NCBI GenBank assembly: GCA_035513135.1
Contig: DATKCQ010000037.1
Span: 1-24,724 of the forward strand
Source of the DNA: Thermohalobaculum sp035513135
GTDB lineage: Bacteria; Pseudomonadota; Alphaproteobacteria; Rhodobacterales; Rhodobacteraceae
Direction: 5' to 3'
Length of the DNA: 24,724 nt
A program made the translations under genes and the position numbers. Below, piece after piece: positions 14,601 through 21,995 of the stretch; the first letter of the stretch is position 1; each line of letters opens with the position of its first letter. A model generated the notes under the pieces. That model saw nothing but the letters and a program-made list of their open reading frames with translations, searched no databases and was not told the origin of the DNA.

Positions 14601-14651
14601 CTAGAGCCATTTCGAGCAAAGTGGACTCACTTTGCGGCTCGGAAATCGCGG
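14601..14651. repeat. 51-bp intergenic hairpin repeat, copy 2
   Basis: This is the second, direct copy, 103 bases from the first, with core GCAAAGTG-GACT-CACTTTGC. It ends 57 bases after the nadC stop side and might also serve as the nadABC terminator. Confidence 0.85.
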
Positions 14652-14707
14652 TGACCCAACGTGCTGGCGCGGTGCCGCGGCGAGTCCGGGCGGCGCCAGC
14701 GCGCGCC

Positions 14708-15562
14708 TCAGTCGAAGTCGAGGCCGAGGTCGAGGATGCGCGCCGAGTGGGTGAGCCAGCCCGCCGAGAGGTAGTCGACGCCGGTCTCGGCGACGGCCGG
14801 GGCGGTGTCGGGGGTGATGCGCCCCGAGGCCTCGAGCGCCACGCGGCCCGCCGCCATGGCCACCGCCTGGCGCAGCGTCCCGGGGGGCATGTTGTCGAGC
14901 AGCACGCTGTCGGCGCCGCCCACCTCCAGCACCTCGGCGAGCTGGTCGAGGGTATCGACCTCGATCTCGATCTTCAGCATGTGGCCGGCATGGGCGCGGG
15001 CGCGCTCGAGCGCCGGGCGGATGCCGCCGGCCGCGGCCACGTGGTTGTCCTTGATCAGCATGGCGTCGTCGAGGCCCCAGCGGTGATTGCCGCCGCCGCC
15101 GGCGCGCACGGCGCGCTTCTCGAAGAGGCGCAGGCCCGGCGTGGTCTTGCGCGTGCACACGATCACCGCGCGGGTGTGGGCGATGGCGTCGGCGATGCCC
15201 CGGGTCGCCGTGGCGATGCCCGACATGCGGCAGGCGAAGTTCAGCGCGACGCGCTCGGCGGCGAGGATCGAGCGGGCCTCGCCCTCGACGATCATCAGCG
15301 TGTCGCCGGCGGCGAGGCGGCTGCCGTCCTGGGCGGGCGGCGTGACGTGCAGCGCCGGGTCGACCAGCTCGAAGGCGAGGCGCGCGGCGTCGAGCCCGGC
15401 GGCGGTGCCGGCCTCGCGGGCGCGCATCCGGGCGCGGGCGCGGGTGCCGGGCGGGATCACCGCGTCGGAGGTCACGTCGCCGGCGCGGCCGAGGTCCTCG
15501 AGCAGGGCGGCGCGGACGGCCGGCTCGAGCATCAGGCGGGGAAGGGGGGCAAGCGTGGTCAT
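14708..15562 (-). CDS. nadC: nicotinate-nucleotide pyrophosphorylase (quinolinate phosphoribosyltransferase)
   Basis: This 284-residue cytoplasmic enzyme converts quinolinate and PRPP to nicotinate mononucleotide, CO2 and pyrophosphate. Family features are the N-terminal ALLEDLGRAGDVTS, ERVALNFACRMSGIAT, CTRKTTPGLR with substrate-binding Arg/Lys, GGGGNHRWGLDDAMLIKDNH, KIEIEVD, LLDNMPP, LEASGRI and the closing VDYLSAGWLTHS. The length matches the family. Start ATG 15560-15562 overlaps the nadB stop by 4 nt (ATGA), so the two are translationally coupled. It is the last gene of nadA-nadB-nadC and completes the aspartate route to NAD. Confidence 0.97.
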   Translation of the reverse strand: MTTLAPLPRLMLEPAVRAALLEDLGRAGDVTSDAVIPPGTRARARMRAREAGTAAGLDAARLAFELVDPALHVTPPAQDGSRLAAGDTLMIVEGEARSILAAERVALNFACRMSGIATATRGIADAIAHTRAVIVCTRKTTPGLRLFEKRAVRAGGGGNHRWGLDDAMLIKDNHVAAAGGIRPALERARAHAGHMLKIEIEVDTLDQLAEVLEVGGADSVLLDNMPPGTLRQAVAMAAGRVALEASGRITPDTAPAVAETGVDYLSAGWLTHSARILDLGLDFD

Positions 15563-17187
15563 GGCGCGGTTTCCTCGGCCTCGGCGCGGATGGCGTGCGC
15601 CTCGGGGTGGGTGATGCGGGTCGGCTGCGCCTGGGCCGGATCGGGCCCGGGGTGGTCGGCGCGGAAGTGGGCGCCGCGGCTCTCGGCGCGGCGCAGCGCG
15701 GCCGCGGCGATCAGCGTCGCGGCGGCGGTCATGTTGTGCAGGCTGCGCGAGCTGCCGGCATGGGCGCGCTCGAGCCGGGCGATGGTGCGCAGCGCCCGGG
15801 CGAGGCCGGCGGCGTCGCGCACCACGCCGACCTCGGCGCTCATGGTGCGGCGCAGCTCGGCGACGGCTGCAAGTGGGAGGGTCCGGCCCGCAGGCGCGGG
15901 CGCGGGCAGCCGGCCGCCCAGGGCGCGGGGTGTAGCGTCGGGTGTGGAGTCGGGTGTCGAGTCGGGTGTCGAGTCGGGGGGCCCGCCCGCCAGCGCCTCG
16001 GCGACGCGCGCGCCGAACACCACCGCCTCGAGCAACGAGTTCGAGGCCAGCCGATTGGCGCCGTGCAGCCCGGTGCAGGCCACCTCGCCCACGGCCCACA
16101 GGCCCGGCACCGAGGCGCGGCCCTGCGCGTCGGTGCGCACGCCGCCCATGTGGTAGTGCTGGATCGGCGCCACGGGGATCGGCTGGCGCGCCGGGTCGAT
16201 GCCGGCCTCCACGCAGTGGGCCCAGACGGTCGGGAACGCCTCGGCGAAGCGCGCGCCGAGCGCCGCGCGCGCGTCGAGGAAAACCCGCCCGCCCGCGGCG
16301 ATGCGCGCGTGGATGGCGCGGGCCACCACGTCGCGCGGGGCGAGCTCGCCGTCCGGGTGGAGCGCCGGCATGAAGCGCGCGCCGGTCTCGTCGATCAGCA
16401 CGGCACCCTCGCCGCGTACCGCCTCGGAGACGAGCGGCGCCGGGTCGCGCGCCACGGCGAGGCCGGTCGGGTGGAACTGCACGAACTCCGGGTCGCCGAT
16501 CAGCGCCCCGGCGCGGGCGGCGAGGCCCAGGCCCTGCCCGGCGACGCGCGGCGGGTTCGAGGTGACGGCGTAGAGCCCGCCGATGCCGCCGGTGGCCAGC
16601 ACCACGTCGGCGGCGCGGAACAGGAGGGGCGCGGCCCAGGGGTCGGCGGTGCGTGCCCCGAAGACGCCCGCCGTGCGGCCCTCGGCGAGTGCCAGGTCGG
16701 TGACCTCGATGCCCTCGACGACGCGGATCGCCGGGGTGGCGCGCACGGCGGCGACCAGCGCCTGCATGATCGCCTTGCCGGCCCGGTCGCCGCGCACGCG
16801 CACGACCCGGTGGGCCGAGTGGGCGGCCTCGCGCGACTGCACGAAGCGGCCCGCGGCGTCGCGGTCGAACGGGGTGCCGAAGTGCAGGAGGTCGTCGATG
16901 CGGGCAGGCGCCTCGCGCGCCACCGAGAGGGCGAGGCCCGCATCGACGGTGCCCGCCCCGGCGGCGGCGGTGTCGCGGGCGTGGAAATCGGGGCTGTCGC
17001 CCTCGGCCAGCGCGGCGGCGACGCCGGCCTGCGCCCAGGCGCTGGACGCGCCCTCGCCCAGCGGCACCGGCGAGAGCACGGTGACCGGGGCGGGGGCGAG
17101 CTTCAAGGCGGTGAACAGCCCGGCGAGCCCGGCGCCGACGATCAGCGGGCCGTCCGCCTCGAACACGCTGTCGTGGAGGGCGGTCAC
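15559..17187 (-). CDS. nadB: L-aspartate oxidase
   Basis: This 542-residue FAD flavoprotein oxidises L-aspartate to iminoaspartate, the first step of quinolinate synthesis. The FAD site is LIVGAGLAGLFTALKL near residue 15. Further family segments are AAHSAHRVVRVRGDRAG, GGIGGLYAVTSNP, FVQFHPTG, PIQHYHMGGV and the signature TGLHGANRLASNSLLEAVVFG. The C-terminal helical domain carries SRSLHNM. Between the two regions lies a short insertion of four P-D-(S/A)-T units from a 12-bp DNA tandem repeat (15931-15978), probably a flexible linker. The start is GTG 17185-17187, with a weak ribosome binding site. It lies 39 bases after nadA and overlaps nadC. Confidence 0.96.
   Translation of the reverse strand: MTALHDSVFEADGPLIVGAGLAGLFTALKLAPAPVTVLSPVPLGEGASSAWAQAGVAAALAEGDSPDFHARDTAAAGAGTVDAGLALSVAREAPARIDDLLHFGTPFDRDAAGRFVQSREAAHSAHRVVRVRGDRAGKAIMQALVAAVRATPAIRVVEGIEVTDLALAEGRTAGVFGARTADPWAAPLLFRAADVVLATGGIGGLYAVTSNPPRVAGQGLGLAARAGALIGDPEFVQFHPTGLAVARDPAPLVSEAVRGEGAVLIDETGARFMPALHPDGELAPRDVVARAIHARIAAGGRVFLDARAALGARFAEAFPTVWAHCVEAGIDPARQPIPVAPIQHYHMGGVRTDAQGRASVPGLWAVGEVACTGLHGANRLASNSLLEAVVFGARVAEALAGGPPDSTPDSTPDSTPDATPRALGGRLPAPAPAGRTLPLAAVAELRRTMSAEVGVVRDAAGLARALRTIARLERAHAGSSRSLHNMTAAATLIAAAALRRAESRGAHFRADHPGPDPAQAQPTRITHPEAHAIRAEAEETAP
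15931..15978. repeat. 12-bp tandem repeat inside nadB
   Basis: The unit TGTCGAGTCGGG occurs twice exactly, with two diverged copies before it (TGTAGCGTCGGG, TGTGGAGTCGGG), end to end. Because 12 is a multiple of 3, copy changes keep the reading frame and add or remove Pro-Asp-Ser-Thr. Confidence 0.9.
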
Positions 17188-17205
17188 GGGGCGCGCGGCC
17201 GGCCG

Positions 17206-17225
17206 GGCAGGCGCGGGCGCCTGCC
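17206..17225. promoter_or_regulatory. palindrome between nadA and nadB
   Basis: GGCAGGCGC (17206-17214) and GCGCCTGCC (17217-17225) form a nearly loop-free palindrome directly after the nadA stop codon. It could stabilise the nadA transcript end or slow downstream transcription. Confidence 0.55.
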
Positions 17226-17226
17226 G

Positions 17227-18288
17227 TCAGTGCCGGCGCTCCTTGAGCTCGAGCATCGCCTCGACCGCGCGCCGCGCGGGCTCCATGTGCTCCTCGGCCA
17301 CGGTGACCTCCTCGGTCATGGAGTGCAGCGACCAGAGCACGTTCTCGAGCGTGATCCGCTTCATGTGCGGGCAGATGTTGCACGGCCGGATGAACTCGGT
17401 CTCGGGCAGCTCGGCGGCGACGTTGTCCGACATCGAGCACTCGGTGACCATCACCACCTTCTCCGGGCGGTTCTTGCGCACCCAGCCGATCATGCCGGCG
17501 GTGGAGCCCGAGAAATCCGCCTCGGCGACCACCTCGGGCGGGCACTCGGGATGGGCGATGATGACGACGCCCGGGTCGGCCTCGCGGTAGGCGCGCAGCT
17601 CGTCGGCGGTGAAGCGCTCGTGCACGATGCAGGTGCCCTCCCACCAGACGATGCGCTTCGACGACTGCGCCGCGATATTGCGCGCGAGGAAGCCGTCGGG
17701 CGTCATGATCACCGTGTCGCCGGGCATCGCCTCCACGACCTCGAGCGCGTTCGAGGAGGTGCAGCAGATATCCGACGCCGCCTTCACCTCGGCGGTGGTG
17801 TTGACGTAGGAAACCACCCTGGCGCCGGGGTACTGGCGGCGCAGGCGCGCCACGTCCGCCGCGGTGATCGAGGCGGCGAGCGAGCAGCCGGCGCGGCTGT
17901 CGGGGATCAGCACGGTCTTCCCGGGGTTCAGGATCTTCGAGGTCTCGGCCATGAAGTGCACGCCGCACTGGACGATCACCGGCTGGGGCACCCTGGTCGC
18001 CTCGATGGCGAGCTGCAGCGAATCGCCGACGACGTCGGCGATGCCGTGGAAGATCTCGGGCGTCATGTAGTTGTGGGCGAGGATCACCGCCTCGCGCTCG
18101 CGCTTGAGCTGCTCGATGGCGCGGATATAGGGCGCATAGCGCTGCCAGTCGGGCTCGGGCACGATGCGGCTGACCCGGGCGTAACGCTCGGCGGTGTCGC
18201 GCGCCGCGGCCGCGGACGGGGCGAGGTCGTAGGCGCGCGCCAGCTGGGCGCGGGCCTGCGCGAGCGGGACGGTGGCGTTCATCAGCAT
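17227..18288 (-). CDS. nadA: quinolinate synthase
   Basis: This 353-residue enzyme condenses iminoaspartate and dihydroxyacetone phosphate to quinolinate using a [4Fe-4S] cluster. Three cluster-type Cys positions are visible: VQCGVHFMAET, VTECSMSD and RPCNICPHMK. Other family segments are VILAHNYM near residue 70, DSRAGCSLA, SYVNTTAEVKA, CTSSNA and IIAHPECPPEV. The start is ATG 18286-18288, with GGAGGA about 7 bases upstream; ATG 18282 is two codons later and less well spaced. It opens the nadABC operon. Its promoter carries a TATGCTCA-CTT-TGAGCATA palindrome across the -10 region, indicating repression, presumably by an NAD-pathway regulator. Confidence 0.97.
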   Translation of the reverse strand: MLMNATVPLAQARAQLARAYDLAPSAAAARDTAERYARVSRIVPEPDWQRYAPYIRAIEQLKREREAVILAHNYMTPEIFHGIADVVGDSLQLAIEATRVPQPVIVQCGVHFMAETSKILNPGKTVLIPDSRAGCSLAASITAADVARLRRQYPGARVVSYVNTTAEVKAASDICCTSSNALEVVEAMPGDTVIMTPDGFLARNIAAQSSKRIVWWEGTCIVHERFTADELRAYREADPGVVIIAHPECPPEVVAEADFSGSTAGMIGWVRKNRPEKVVMVTECSMSDNVAAELPETEFIRPCNICPHMKRITLENVLWSLHSMTEEVTVAEEHMEPARRAVEAMLELKERRH

Positions 18289-18311
18289 GGGCCGGGTCCT
18301 CCGGTGCGGGT

Positions 18312-18330
18312 TATGCTCACTTTGAGCATA
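18312..18330. promoter_or_regulatory. palindromic operator of nadABC (NadQ-type candidate)
   Basis: TATGCTCA (18312-18319) and TGAGCATA (18323-18330) are perfect inverted arms around CTT, overlapping the -10 box. Alphaproteobacterial nad operons are described as controlled by NadQ, and this site resembles what I recall of its motif. The regulator gene is not in the window. Confidence 0.72.
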
Positions 18331-18356
18331 TATAGTGCCCGAAAAAACGCGCACAA
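18329..18356 (-). promoter_or_regulatory. promoter of the nadABC operon
   Basis: On the minus strand, TTGTGC (18351-18356) and TATATA (18329-18334) are 16 bases apart. The -10 box shares bases with the operator palindrome, so bound protein would exclude RNA polymerase. The leader is about 35 nt. Confidence 0.65.
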
Positions 18357-18553
18357 GGGCGCGTGCCTCCCGGGTAAGCCTGATGTCTCGCAGCCTGGCG
18401 TCTTCGGGGGTTGATCTTTGACGCGGACCCGGCGAGGAGTCAAGCCTGCGGGCGCGCCGGATGGCGGCACGTTCCGGTGGGCGCAATGGCGCAGCCGCGC
18501 CAGGCCGCCCGCACCGCCCGCGCCGCCCGGCGGGCCAGACGGAGGATGCGCGC

Positions 18554-19015
18554 GTGGTCGAGAAAGCCCTGTTGCCGAACCGGATCGACGCAGGCGCGGC
18601 GGCCGAGGACCTGCCGGCCGACCGCATCTTCCTGCGCGGCTACGTGCGCGAGGTCGAGATCGGCGCCTACCCGGAGGAGCGCGGCATCGCCCAGCGCCTG
18701 CGCTTCGACATCGTGCTCGAGGTGACCCGAAACACGGCGCACCTCGACGACAGGGCGGGCCGGGTGATCAACTACGACGACCTGATCGAGGCGATCGACA
18801 CGGCGGCCGCCGGGCCGCGCGTCAACCTGCTCGAGAGCTTCGCCGAGCGGCTGGCGCAACTGTGCCTGATCGACCCGCGGGCGCGGCGCGTGCATCTGCG
18901 GCTCGAGAAGCTCGACCGGCTGCCGGGCGGCGCCACGCTCGGCTGCGAGATCACGCGCCGGCGCGGCCCCGAGTCGAACGAGACGGTCTGGTCGCTGGCG
19001 AGCGAGCTCAAGTAG
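18554..19015 (+). CDS. folB: dihydroneopterin aldolase
   Basis: This 153-residue enzyme of folate synthesis splits 7,8-dihydroneopterin to 6-hydroxymethyl-dihydropterin and glycolaldehyde. The core begins at about residue 22 with the family pattern RIFLRGYVREVEIGAYPEER, containing the probable substrate-binding E41. VINYDDLIEAID and NLLESFAERLA follow, then LRLEKLDRLPGG with the probable catalytic K119. The start is GTG 18554 with GGAGG at 18541-18545, 8 bases upstream. Residues 1-20 are an extension beyond the usual 120-residue protein. It is divergent from nadA and overlaps the end of glnE by 8 bases tail to tail. No other folate gene is adjacent. Confidence 0.9.
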   Translation: MVEKALLPNRIDAGAAAEDLPADRIFLRGYVREVEIGAYPEERGIAQRLRFDIVLEVTRNTAHLDDRAGRVINYDDLIEAIDTAAAGPRVNLLESFAERLAQLCLIDPRARRVHLRLEKLDRLPGGATLGCEITRRRGPESNETVWSLASELK

Positions 19016-21944
19016 CCGCGCCGCCTTTGCCTGCGTCGCCGTTGGTGTCGCCCCCACCGCCATCCCCGGGGTCGCCGAAGACGCCGGCGCAGATCTCGGC
19101 GGCGCGGGTCTCGAGCGCGCGCAGCCGCGCATCCAGCGCGTCGAAATCCTCCGCGCCGCAGCTTCGCGCCATCGCCCGGCGCAGGCCCTCGCCGGCGGCC
19201 TCGGGGTTGATCGGGTTGTCGAGCGCCACCCGCTCGATGTGCTGCAGGCCCTGCATCAGGGCGAGCGCCTCGGCCAGCGTCTCGGCCGCCTCCGCCTCGA
19301 TCCAGCCGGCCTCGGCAAGCCCGGGCAGCGCCGCGGCGGCCGAGCGGCAGTCGAGGCCGTGATGGAGCGTGCCGGTCTGGGCGAGGAACTCGATCTCCAT
19401 CAGCCCGCCGGCCGCGTATTTCAGCGACCACGGGTTCTGGCGCTCCCTGGCGTGCGCCTCGAGCAGCTTCGCGCGCATCTCGCGCGCCTGCGCGAGCACG
19501 GCGTCATCGCCCTTGCGCGCGGCCAGCGCCTCGCGGATCGTCGCCTCGACCTGCCGGCCGAGCTCGGGCGCGCCGGTGACCACGCGGGCGCGGGTCAGGG
19601 CCAGGTGCTCCCAGACCCAGGCGCGCTCGGCCTGGTAGCGGGCGAAGGCCGAGAACGACACCGCGACCGGGCCCTTGCGCCCCGAGGGGCGCAGCCGCAT
19701 GTCCACGTCGTAGAGCTTGCCCTCGGCGGTGGGCGCGGTCAGCGCCGCGAGCAGCGCCTGGGTGAGGCGGGGGAAGTAGGCCGAGGCGGCCAGCGGCTTC
19801 CTGCCCTCCGAGCTCTCGGTGCCCTCGGCGTCGTAGACGGTGATCAGGTCGAGGTCGGAGCCCGCGGTCATCTCGCGGCTGCCGAGCTTGCCCATGCCGA
19901 TCACCACCATGCCGCGGCCGGGCGGCGGGCCGTGGCGCCGGGCGAACTCCGCGACCACGCGCGGGAACAGCGCGGCCAGCGCCGCCTCGGCGATGGCGGT
20001 GAAGGCGCGGCCGGCCTCGGCCGCGTCGCTCATGCCGCGCAGCACCTGCACGCCGGCGCGGAACACCTGCTCGTGCGCCCAACGGCGCACCGCGTCGAGC
20101 AGGCGCTCGTAATCGTCGTCGCGCTCGCGCTCGCGCCCAACCCAGGCCTCGAGGTCGCGGGTCAGCCCGGCGGCATCGGGCAGGGGCTCGAAGAAGTCGC
20201 GGTCGAGCAGCGCGTCGAGCACCTGCGGGTGGTGCGCGAGATAGCCGGCCAGCCGCGGCGCCGCAGCGCAGATCTCGACGATCAGGTCGAGCAGGTGCGG
20301 GTTGGCGCTGAACAGCGAGAACACCTGCACGCCCGCGGGCAGGCCGGCGAGGAACCGGTCGAACTGGGCCATCGCCTCGTCGGGGCTGCCGGCGTCGGCG
20401 AGGCGCTCGACGATCAGCGGCTCGAGCTTCCTGAGCAGGCCGCGCGCCCGGGCCGAGCGGGTGGCGGGCATGTTGGCGCCGCGCCAGGTCTCGATCAGCC
20501 GCATGGCATCGGCCGGGCGCTGGAAGCCGGCCCCGTCCAGATAGTCCTCGGTGATCTCGGGGCGGCTTTTCTTCTTGGCGCCCGGCCCGGCGGCGGGGCC
20601 GAAGAACTCCTCGGTGGCGGCGTGCACGCGGGCGCGGCGCTCGGCCACGTCGCGCTCGAATTTGGCCCGGTCGGACCAGCCCGAGAGCGCCGCGAGCCGG
20701 TCGCGCGCCTCCCCCGAGCGCGGCAGGATGTGGGTCTGGGCGTCGTCCATCATCTGCAGGCGATGCTCGAGCGTGCGGTGCGCCGCGTAGTCGGCGGCGA
20801 GCGTTTCTGCGGTCGCCTCCTCGACCCAGCCGGCTCCGGCCAGCGCCTCCAGCGCGTCGAGCGTCGCGGGCACGCGCAGGGCCGGCTCGCGGCCGCCGCA
20901 GATGAGCTGGCGGGTCTGCACGAAGAACTCGATCTCGCGGATGCCGCCGGGCCCCAGCTTGATGTCCGAGCCCGGCAGCGCGCCCGGCGAGAACCGGCCC
21001 TTCTGCTCGCGGATCTTGCGCAGCATCTCGTGGGTGTCCTCGATCGCCGCGAAGTCGAGGTAGCGCCGCCACACGAAGGGGTTGAGGCCCTCGAGCCAGG
21101 CGCCGCCCGCCCCGGCGTCGCCGGCCGCGGTGCGGGCCTTGATGTAGGCGGCGCGCTCCCAGGTGCGCCCGACCGATTCGTAGTAGCGCTCGGCCGCCTC
21201 CATCGCCATGCAGATCGGCGTGGTCGAGGGGGACGGCCGCAGGCGCAGGTCGGTGCGAAAGACGTAGCCCTCGTCGGTGTTCTGCGAGATCAGCCTGACC
21301 AGCTGCCGGGTGACGTGGATGTAGCGCGCCTTGGCCTGGGCGAAGTCCGGCGCCTCGAAGCGGTCCTGGTCGAACAGGCAGATCAGGTCGATGTCCGATG
21401 AGAAGTTGAGCTCGCGCGCGCCGAGCTTGCCCATGGCGATCACGGCGTAGCCGGCCCCCGAGGCGAGGTCGTCCTCGCCCAGGCCCGGCAGGCGGTCCTG
21501 GCGCAGCTCGACGCCGAGCAGCAGGCGCACGGCGGCCTCGAGCGCCGTGTCGGCGAGGCGGGTGAGCGCCCCGGTCACCTCGCCGAGCTGCCAGACGCCG
21601 CCGAGATCGGCCAGCGCCACCACGAGCGCGCCGCGCGCCCTGGCGCGGCGCAGCGCGGTGGCGAGCGCGCGGGGCTCGGCGATCTCTGGGTCCTGCATGG
21701 CGGCGAGGAGCGTCTCGAGCGCGTCCTCGGGGGCGGCCCCGGCGGCCTCGGCGAGCCATTCGGCCTCGCGCTCGATCAGCCCGCCGAGATAGGGGCTGGA
21801 GCCGGCGGTACCGAGCAGCAGCTCACCCATTGGGCCGGAGGCGAGTGCCTCGGGCAGCGCCTCGACCACGGCGCGCGCCCGCTCGCGGTCGAACGCGAGC
21901 GGCGCGGCGCAGACGCGGGAGGCAAGGCTTCCGTCAGCGGTCAT
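19008..21944 (-). CDS. glnE: bifunctional glutamine synthetase adenylyltransferase/adenylyl-removing enzyme
   Basis: This 978-residue cytoplasmic enzyme adds AMP to glutamine synthetase or removes it, under PII control, according to nitrogen status. It has two nucleotidyltransferase halves. The N-terminal deadenylylase has NFSSDIDLICLF with D184 and D186. The C-terminal adenylylase has MTAGSDLDLITVYD with D697 and D699. Further family segments are FRTDLRLRPSPS, KLGPGGIREIEFF (first half), MRLRPSGRKGP and GGLMEIEFLAQ (second half). Both active sites look intact and the length is normal. The start is ATG 21942-21944. It follows the spermidine-synthase-like gene by 51 bases and may be read through from it. 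With the amt gene it is the second nitrogen-control gene here. Confidence 0.97.
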   Translation of the reverse strand: MTADGSLASRVCAAPLAFDRERARAVVEALPEALASGPMGELLLGTAGSSPYLGGLIEREAEWLAEAAGAAPEDALETLLAAMQDPEIAEPRALATALRRARARGALVVALADLGGVWQLGEVTGALTRLADTALEAAVRLLLGVELRQDRLPGLGEDDLASGAGYAVIAMGKLGARELNFSSDIDLICLFDQDRFEAPDFAQAKARYIHVTRQLVRLISQNTDEGYVFRTDLRLRPSPSTTPICMAMEAAERYYESVGRTWERAAYIKARTAAGDAGAGGAWLEGLNPFVWRRYLDFAAIEDTHEMLRKIREQKGRFSPGALPGSDIKLGPGGIREIEFFVQTRQLICGGREPALRVPATLDALEALAGAGWVEEATAETLAADYAAHRTLEHRLQMMDDAQTHILPRSGEARDRLAALSGWSDRAKFERDVAERRARVHAATEEFFGPAAGPGAKKKSRPEITEDYLDGAGFQRPADAMRLIETWRGANMPATRSARARGLLRKLEPLIVERLADAGSPDEAMAQFDRFLAGLPAGVQVFSLFSANPHLLDLIVEICAAAPRLAGYLAHHPQVLDALLDRDFFEPLPDAAGLTRDLEAWVGRERERDDDYERLLDAVRRWAHEQVFRAGVQVLRGMSDAAEAGRAFTAIAEAALAALFPRVVAEFARRHGPPPGRGMVVIGMGKLGSREMTAGSDLDLITVYDAEGTESSEGRKPLAASAYFPRLTQALLAALTAPTAEGKLYDVDMRLRPSGRKGPVAVSFSAFARYQAERAWVWEHLALTRARVVTGAPELGRQVEATIREALAARKGDDAVLAQAREMRAKLLEAHARERQNPWSLKYAAGGLMEIEFLAQTGTLHHGLDCRSAAAALPGLAEAGWIEAEAAETLAEALALMQGLQHIERVALDNPINPEAAGEGLRRAMARSCGAEDFDALDARLRALETRAAEICAGVFGDPGDGGGGDTNGDAGKGGAAT

Positions 21945-21995
21945 CCCGATTCCCGCGGACGCTCTTCGGCGCCCTGTCTCAGCGTCGAATGGCGC

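Noticed and set aside
14498..14651. The paired repeats as ends of an insertion sequence
   Set aside because: The copies are direct rather than inverted, are each self-complementary, and no transposase fits in the 52 bases between them.
15563..17968. A long minus-strand frame that reads through nadB and part of nadA before joining the nadC frame
   Set aside because: Only the last part (14708-15562) is a real protein. The ATG with ATGA overlap at 15559-15562 marks the true nadC start, and the upstream part is low-complexity frame-shifted nadB.
15595..18414. A 939-codon plus-strand open frame across nadA and nadB
   Set aside because: It is antisense to two unmistakable enzymes and is dominated by Arg, Gly, His and Ala with no recognisable domain.
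18418..18423. TTGACG as the -35 box of folB
   Set aside because: No acceptable -10 hexamer lies 16 to 18 bases downstream.
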